Source of the DNA: Amycolatopsis saalfeldensis
Lineage (GTDB): Bacteria; Actinomycetota; Actinomycetes; Mycobacteriales; Pseudonocardiaceae
Length of the DNA: 55,559 bases
Direction: 5' to 3'
Assembly (NCBI RefSeq): GCF_900110575.1
Contig: NZ_FOEF01000036.1
Span: forward strand, 1 to 55,559
The position numbers and the translations under genes are program-made. Of this stretch, positions 51,070-55,559 are shown piece by piece. The stretch's first letter is position 1; each line of letters opens with the position of its first letter. The notes beneath the pieces were generated by a model. It did not search any database. It saw nothing but the letters and a program-made list of their open reading frames with translations, and was not told the DNA's origin.

Positions 51070-51884
51070 ACGCCTCAACACGAACACCTGTCCTCGACAC
51101 CTTCCTGCTCGGCGGGGACATCCCGGTCACCCGGCTCGGGCTCGGCACCATCCAGTTCACCGGCAACAGCGACCGCTGGGGCCCGCCCTCCGACCCCGCG
51201 CACGCCACCCGGGTCCTCCGCGCCGCTCTGGACGCCGGCCTCAACCACATCGACACCGCCGACTGCTACGGACCCCACGCCTGCGAAACCCTCATCGCCA
51301 ACGCCCTGCACCCCTACGACAACACCCTGGCGCTCGCCACGAAGGGCGGCATCCGACGAACACGCCCCGGCGAATGGGACCACTACGGCCACCCCGACTA
51401 CCTACGCTCCTGCATCGACCAAAGCCTCACCCGCCTCCGCCGCGACACGATCGACCTCTACTACCTCCACCGCATCGACCCGCGCATCCCGCTCAACGAC
51501 CAAGTCGGCGCGCTGATCACCGCACGCCAGCAAGGAAAAATCCGCCACATCGGCCTGTCCAAAGTCACCCTGGACCAGCTGGCGCAGGCCGAAACCCTCA
51601 CCCCGATCGCCGCGGTCCAGAACTACCGCGACCCTGCCAACCCCGACCACGCAGTCCGAAACCACTGCCAGCACAACAACATCGCCTACGTCCCCTACCG
51701 CCCACTCGCAGGCGGCCAAGCACTGCAACCGGAACTGCCTGTGCGAGAACAACTCCAGAACATCTTCAGGTTCCACCTCGACGATTCACCACACACGCTC
51801 CTGATCCCAGGTACAACCTCGCTGACGCATTTGAGCGACAACATGGCCACCCTCGCATCAGCGATCGCCCGTCAAGCCTCGTAA
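51066..51884 (+). CDS. Aldo/keto reductase
   Basis: A 272-residue NADPH-dependent reductase starting at ATG 51066 (ATGA overlap). The tetrad is visible: Asp63 and Tyr68 in HIDTADCYG, Lys93 in ATKGG and His at about 135 in LYYLHRID. RPLAGGQAL and LLIPGTTSLTHL form the usual later blocks of the cofactor site. It probably reduces an aldehyde or ketone formed in the pathway. It ends the operon; convergent with the next gene. Confidence 0.83.
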   Translation: MNASTRTPVLDTFLLGGDIPVTRLGLGTIQFTGNSDRWGPPSDPAHATRVLRAALDAGLNHIDTADCYGPHACETLIANALHPYDNTLALATKGGIRRTRPGEWDHYGHPDYLRSCIDQSLTRLRRDTIDLYYLHRIDPRIPLNDQVGALITARQQGKIRHIGLSKVTLDQLAQAETLTPIAAVQNYRDPANPDHAVRNHCQHNNIAYVPYRPLAGGQALQPELPVREQLQNIFRFHLDDSPHTLLIPGTTSLTHLSDNMATLASAIARQAS

Positions 51885-51934
51885 CCTCCGGCAAATCATC
51901 TGTCACCCAAAGGTTGCGCTGTTCACGCGCTCGC

Positions 51935-52783
51935 TCATGAGGATTCTACGTCGGTGATCAGGGCGCTTGTGACATAGTCGCGAGCCGTCAACTCATCGAG
52001 TCCAACGACCTCGGGGCCAATGATGGTAAGCCCGTGTTCCTGGGCAGCGCCGTAGATCGATCCGACGATGCGCACCCACCCGCCCTCGTCAGGCTCCTCG
52101 CCGTCTTTGGCAAGCACGAAGACCGTGACAACCGATGGCGTCAGCGCGTCGTTGCACTGCAACCGGACCTCGTACACGCTCTGGTTCAGGGCGGCTCCGG
52201 CATCTGGCTCGGCGCGGACAGCGTCGAACAGCGGGCCGACGACGTGATCGAGCACGTCCTCTGGGAGATCGGGGCGTTGTCTGCGAATCGCCAGACGCTC
52301 AGACAGGCGCCGGTAATCGACCTCGTCAACGAACGGTTCGATCGGCTCGCGATCGAGGAGAGCGGACTTCTCAACGGGTAGTTCAAGACGGAGGTCAACG
52401 AACCAAGGCTCACCGTGAGTCCACGCGGCTGTCAGTGGCAGCAGATGCAGTGTTTTCCCGCCCCGCGCGCTACTGATCTGTTCAGGGGTGAGGCGCGTGC
52501 TTGCATCGTAGACGGGCGCCAGCGTGACCCACGGAATATTCTTACGCATAATGTCGCAACCCTGCGTGAGAATCATTGCGTGGTGAAGGATCCCGCCCGG
52601 CTCGACCGTAATCTCAGGCGGTCCGCTTCCTATGAGGTGGCGCGCGTGCTCCCACAACTCGGCAGCACCGAGGTTGGCGAAGAAAAGCGGTACGTCCTCG
52701 ACAATGTAGCCTTGGCGAAAGCGGGCGAGTCGGTCGGCGAGTCCATCAGGCCAGTCGCCCGAGCGTCCCAGATCGGCGGTCAT
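51935..52783 (-). CDS. Unknown protein with TQGCDI motif
   Basis: A 282-residue protein, the last of a three-gene operon, coupled by ATGA to the XRE/MbcA-like gene. The segment HHAMILTQGCDIMRKNIPWVTLAPVYDAS (about 67-95) resembles the 'SQxCD' block of uncharacterised proteins often found next to defence or toxin-antitoxin genes. The rest is mixed alpha/beta with acidic runs. No enzyme motif recognised. Confidence 0.65.
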   Translation of the reverse strand: MTADLGRSGDWPDGLADRLARFRQGYIVEDVPLFFANLGAAELWEHARHLIGSGPPEITVEPGGILHHAMILTQGCDIMRKNIPWVTLAPVYDASTRLTPEQISSARGGKTLHLLPLTAAWTHGEPWFVDLRLELPVEKSALLDREPIEPFVDEVDYRRLSERLAIRRQRPDLPEDVLDHVVGPLFDAVRAEPDAGAALNQSVYEVRLQCNDALTPSVVTVFVLAKDGEEPDEGGWVRIVGSIYGAAQEHGLTIIGPEVVGLDELTARDYVTSALITDVESS

Positions 52784-53481
52784 TCCGCCCGATCATTGAC
52801 GGTGACCGACAGTAGCGGGTTCGGCTGAGGCAGAGGCACTTTGAGCAGTTCCCTGCGCACTCGCGATGAAACCTTGCGCAGCAGAACCAAATCGCCTTGG
52901 GCCGCAACCATATCGTCCAGCGGGGAAGGCTCGCCGGCGTGGAACCAGGCCCGCGTCACATCGACACCGACCGAACGAACGGCGGCCGAAACGAGGCCGT
53001 GCACCCGCAGCACCGCGGCGACAGTGGCAGGGCGGGGCGTGCTGTTGCGTTCACGCCAGGCGTAAACGGTTCCCCGGCTGATACCTACAGCTCTGACGAC
53101 GAGAGCGAGACCGATGCCGAGCCAAGATTGAATCTCCCGCATGCTGGTATCCAGCTGCGCGGTTGCCTCCCCGGCCTCATCGGGCCGTTGGACAGCTGGC
53201 CGATGACCGAGCAGCCAGCTTGCGTCAGGGTCGCTCCATCCGGCGAGGAACACCGCCGGGGTGTCATGTACCAGCGTGCCGAACAAGGGTTCATGAGCGA
53301 TTGGGTAGCTGCTGATACGTGTTGCTTCGAAGCGCGTGTCCTCTTCGGGAGCCAGCATCCGGTCGATCTGCGCGAGCAGGTCGTCGCACGCCGTTCCGAG
53401 TCGCGCGTCGGTTGCCGTGGTGTACGCACCGAGCGGCTCAGGTTCATCGAACGTCGTGATCCGTGTCGGAGACTTGAACAT
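52780..53481 (-). CDS. XRE/MbcA-like HTH protein
   Basis: A 233-residue protein. A helix-turn-helix (IQSWLGIGLALVVRAVGISRGTVYAWRERN, about 114-145) is followed by a segment (GVDVTRAWFHAGEPSPLDDMVAAQGDLVLLRKVS) like the toxin-binding C-terminal domain of Xre/MbcA/ParS antitoxins. The N-terminal 100 residues are unknown. It lies three bases after the TIGR04255 gene and overlaps the next gene. DNA binding and interaction with a partner are likely. Confidence 0.7.
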   Translation of the reverse strand: MFKSPTRITTFDEPEPLGAYTTATDARLGTACDDLLAQIDRMLAPEEDTRFEATRISSYPIAHEPLFGTLVHDTPAVFLAGWSDPDASWLLGHRPAVQRPDEAGEATAQLDTSMREIQSWLGIGLALVVRAVGISRGTVYAWRERNSTPRPATVAAVLRVHGLVSAAVRSVGVDVTRAWFHAGEPSPLDDMVAAQGDLVLLRKVSSRVRRELLKVPLPQPNPLLSVTVNDRAE

Positions 53482-53484
53482 GAC

Positions 53485-54264
53485 CTAGCCCCTCAAGATC
53501 GCGTACAACTCGTCTGTGAGACAGACGCGGAACAACGACCCCGCGTACGAATGAAGCCGGTCGGCGACATCACGGACCTTCTGGACGTCGAACGGTGACG
53601 GATGCTCGTTGAAGACGTCGTAGTCAAGCAAGTAGACACCCCCTGGCCGCTGGCGCTCATCCGCCATCATGCCATGACGAACGAGGCATCGGGCCTGGTC
53701 GTCGATCTGGAGCAGGTGTCGCTGCTCGGATCCCACGATGGCCTGGCCAAGCACTGGGTGAAGCCCTGCACCGAGGAGGGAATCCGGGATCAAACCCTGC
53801 CACGAATCACGTCCGTCGGGCAGGGGCACCTGATCCACATACCGGACCCCGACCCGCAAAATTTGTGCCGGGTCGAAAACCCCCGCCACCGCCGCTGCGA
53901 TCGTAGTCAGCTTCTCAAACATGTCGTCCCAGCTCCGGTAGGAGCGAGTCTCCAGCGTCACGCTGTCGGGGTTGATCACGAGCGACCATGCCCCGTCCGC
54001 AGTGCCCAACCGATACGCGGATCGCTTGGGCTCATTCACCGCCCCCGTGGGCGTGAGTGTCGTCCTGAACTGGGGCGCGTTCTGCAAGACCGTCCACTCA
54101 GGGGGCATGCTCTTCTGCATGTCACGCGCTTGCGCGTGTTGCACGTCTTCGCCGACTTCTTCGAAGTTGATCTGGGCGGCAACGAGGACGAGGGGACTGT
54201 GGGCGAACTCGATGCTCTCGTATAGCGGCAGGTCCAAGCACATCTCGGTCGACTTTGTTGACAC
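53485..54264 (-). CDS. TIGR04255 family protein
   Basis: About 259 residues. PLYESIEFAHSPLVLVAAQINFEE near the start and RVGVRYVDQVPLP in the middle are hallmarks of the TIGR04255 family of unknown function. The start is uncertain: GTG 54264 and ATG 54243 would give the normal family length. The frame stays open to ATG 54588, which overlaps the DUF2637 stop, so a longer 367-residue form with an extra N-terminal segment is possible. First gene of a three-gene operon. Confidence 0.7.
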   Translation of the reverse strand: MSTKSTEMCLDLPLYESIEFAHSPLVLVAAQINFEEVGEDVQHAQARDMQKSMPPEWTVLQNAPQFRTTLTPTGAVNEPKRSAYRLGTADGAWSLVINPDSVTLETRSYRSWDDMFEKLTTIAAAVAGVFDPAQILRVGVRYVDQVPLPDGRDSWQGLIPDSLLGAGLHPVLGQAIVGSEQRHLLQIDDQARCLVRHGMMADERQRPGGVYLLDYDVFNEHPSPFDVQKVRDVADRLHSYAGSLFRVCLTDELYAILRG

Positions 54265-54588
54265 GAATTGAACATACCTGGCACATCCTGACTTCGCCAG
54301 AGCACTCGGCCAACGAGGCCCAACCGTGAGGACAATGTGACGACCGAGAACCGCGCCACCAGCACCGCCGACGACGCTCCTCGCTCCACCGTCGAAGTCG
54401 ATCGATACCGTCCCCACGCCGAAGGTCGACGACTTTGTCCGGGCGGCCGCCTGCCGGCCGAACGTCTGCGCCGCGACCAGCAGCTCCTGCACAACCTCGA
54501 TCGCATCGGACAGCTCCACGCACTGGTCACCCACAGATGCCCCTCTCCGCTCTCCGGAAGGAGCCAGGGCACTCACCCCGTTCGTCAT
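54265..54588 (-). other. Possible N-terminal extension or separate short ORF
   Basis: This segment stays open in the same frame as the TIGR04255 gene. ATG 54588 overlaps the DUF2637 stop (ATGA), a strong start argument. The first 55 residues are helical (VELSDAIEVVQELLVAAQTFGRQ); the remainder has a Gly-rich section. It may be an N-terminal extension of the TIGR04255 protein or the remnant of a small gene that lost its stop. Confidence 0.4.
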
Positions 54589-55358
54589 CCGGTCTGCGCG
54601 GAATGCAGGGACACGCCCGCCACCTGCCCAGACCGGACCGCCGAGACCAGGCCCCGCGAGCGAGCCGCTCCGACGCCGAGTCGCTTCCGCAACGTCTCCG
54701 CCGAGATAGGACGCCGGTACTGCTTCCAGTGACGTTCGTCCTCCTCCCTCGCCCGATCCAGCAGATCGTCATCGACAGCCTCACCCCGAGGACACGAAGC
54801 CGGTCGTTCCTCCGGACCGCCTCGGACGTCTCCGCCCTGGGCATGGACCAACACGGCGCCAACCACTTCCCCGTCGCCGACCGCTGAGCCCTCCTCCGGG
54901 TGAAGACGCGACGGCGCCCGGCAGGTTTCGATCATCGCTTGCAGGAGGCCGGGGCCAGCCTCGGACCACCCGATCAACAGCAGCGGTCCCACGGCGTCGA
55001 ACGCCGCCTTCCCGTAGTCGCCCGCAACGAGTGGATCCGCCACGTTCAACGCCAACGTGACCACGCTGGCGAAGATCAACAACCGACGGAGCGGACGGAG
55101 CACGTCAGCAGCAACGCCCCGGACCACGAGGTACCGAGTGCCCAGGAGGATTCCGAGGATGGTCAGGTCGACCGCGGGCGCGACGAGCGGCGCCACCCAG
55201 ACAGGTACGCCCAGGCGGAGGGCAAGGCTGAGGACGTTGCCGAAGCCGAAGAGGAACGTGAGCCCGACGACCGTGCCCATGATCACCGTGACTGCCCGCA
55301 CCGCTACATCAGGATCAGAAGCCGACGGAGCCTCCGAGTTCCGCTTCCCTGCGGTCAT
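54585..55358 (-). CDS. DUF2637 (SpdB2-like) membrane protein
   Basis: A 257-residue protein with four membrane segments (about residues 20-160) and a cytoplasmic C-terminus ending in RRPISAETLRKRLGVGAARSRGLVSAVRSG, a helix-turn-helix typical of DUF2637 proteins. Members occur on actinobacterial conjugative plasmids and integrative elements (pSAM2/SpdB2 type), where they aid plasmid spread. The start is ATG 55358; the ribosome-binding site is weak. It supports mobile-element origin for this end of the window. Confidence 0.8.
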   Translation of the reverse strand: MTAGKRNSEAPSASDPDVAVRAVTVIMGTVVGLTFLFGFGNVLSLALRLGVPVWVAPLVAPAVDLTILGILLGTRYLVVRGVAADVLRPLRRLLIFASVVTLALNVADPLVAGDYGKAAFDAVGPLLLIGWSEAGPGLLQAMIETCRAPSRLHPEEGSAVGDGEVVGAVLVHAQGGDVRGGPEERPASCPRGEAVDDDLLDRAREEDERHWKQYRRPISAETLRKRLGVGAARSRGLVSAVRSGQVAGVSLHSAQTG

Positions 55359-55460
55359 CAGGCGCCACCCACGCGGTCGCCGACCTGGAAACTGCCCTCA
55401 ACCACCAACAAGCCGCTAGAAACCTGCAGGTCAGACGCGGGACCGTCTGCATGTAGCCCT

Positions 55461-55529
55461 GCCGAGGATTCGAACCTGCGACCAACATCAGATGATCGAG
55501 GATGGCCGCCTCCAGCTTCACACCTCGGC
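55461..55529 (-). other. tRNA-like element near window edge (degenerate)
   Basis: On the minus strand a 7-bp acceptor-like stem (GCCGAGG with CCTCGGC) encloses 55 bases including GCAGGTTCGAATCC, a T-arm-like sequence whose 3' strand is missing or merged with the acceptor. A short helix forms in the middle, but no normal anticodon arm is evident. Probably a decayed tRNA or tRNA-derived attachment site. Confidence 0.22.
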
Positions 55530-55559
55530 CCCATGAAGCAACACGCAGCACCCACGAAC

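Overview
This is a high-GC actinobacterial window. GTG starts, 4-base start/stop overlaps, paired Scr1-type XRE/DUF397 genes, a DddA-like deaminase with an Imm1 immunity gene and an actinobacterial Tad pilus cluster together suggest Pseudonocardiaceae (inference; genus not determined). Conjugation-type genes, an ArdC-like protein, a DUF2637/SpdB2-like gene and no recognisable housekeeping genes suggest an accessory region: a large plasmid, an integrative conjugative element or an island. No integrase, transposase, rRNA or CRISPR array was seen.

Layout. (1) 1-6.9 kb, plus strand: the 3' end of an unknown gene, a GP88-like gene, a VirD4/TraG-type coupling ATPase, a frameshifted replication-relaxation gene and a membrane-anchored NlpC/P60 hydrolase; a HEPN-like gene lies opposite. 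(2) 6.9-14.2 kb, minus strand: plasmid-type hypotheticals, two winged-helix/HTH proteins, an ArdC-like metallopeptidase, an unknown protein and a zinc-ribbon MoxR-type AAA+ ATPase. (3) 14.2-15.7 kb: essentially non-coding, with a degenerate tRNA-like element, a perfect inverted repeat and a GCTAAG iteron-like cluster. (4) 15.7-29.1 kb, minus strand: a complete Tad/Flp pilus operon from prepilin peptidase to a LysM-BTAD membrane regulator. (5) 29.5-34.6 kb: HxlR regulator, membrane GGDEF protein, MFS exporter, a hypothetical and a secreted trypsin-like protease. (6) 34.8-39.8 kb, minus strand: a run of small, translationally coupled genes including XRE, HAD and a primase/polymerase-like protein. 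(7) 40.1-42.8 kb: XRE/DUF397 pair, then a DddA-like deaminase toxin with Imm1 immunity. (8) 43-51.9 kb: the most unusual locus. A five-gene plus-strand operon joined by 4-base overlaps encodes a thymidylate synthase-fold enzyme with features of (d)CMP hydroxymethylases, an NDP kinase-like protein, a radical SAM enzyme, a DEDDh exonuclease and an aldo/keto reductase. Divergent from it is a giant HTH-NTPase-HEAT protein fused to a hexulose-phosphate-synthase-like barrel, coupled to a GNAT. (9) 51.9-55.4 kb: a three-gene operon (TIGR04255, XRE/MbcA-like, unknown with a TQGCDI motif) behind a DUF2637 membrane protein.

Region 8 reads as a candidate undescribed nucleotide-modification pathway: hydroxymethylation of a cytosine nucleotide, phosphorylation, radical and redox tailoring, with a nuclease and a STAND-like sensor. 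Domain identities and active-site residues are read from the sequence; pathway and substrate are inference.
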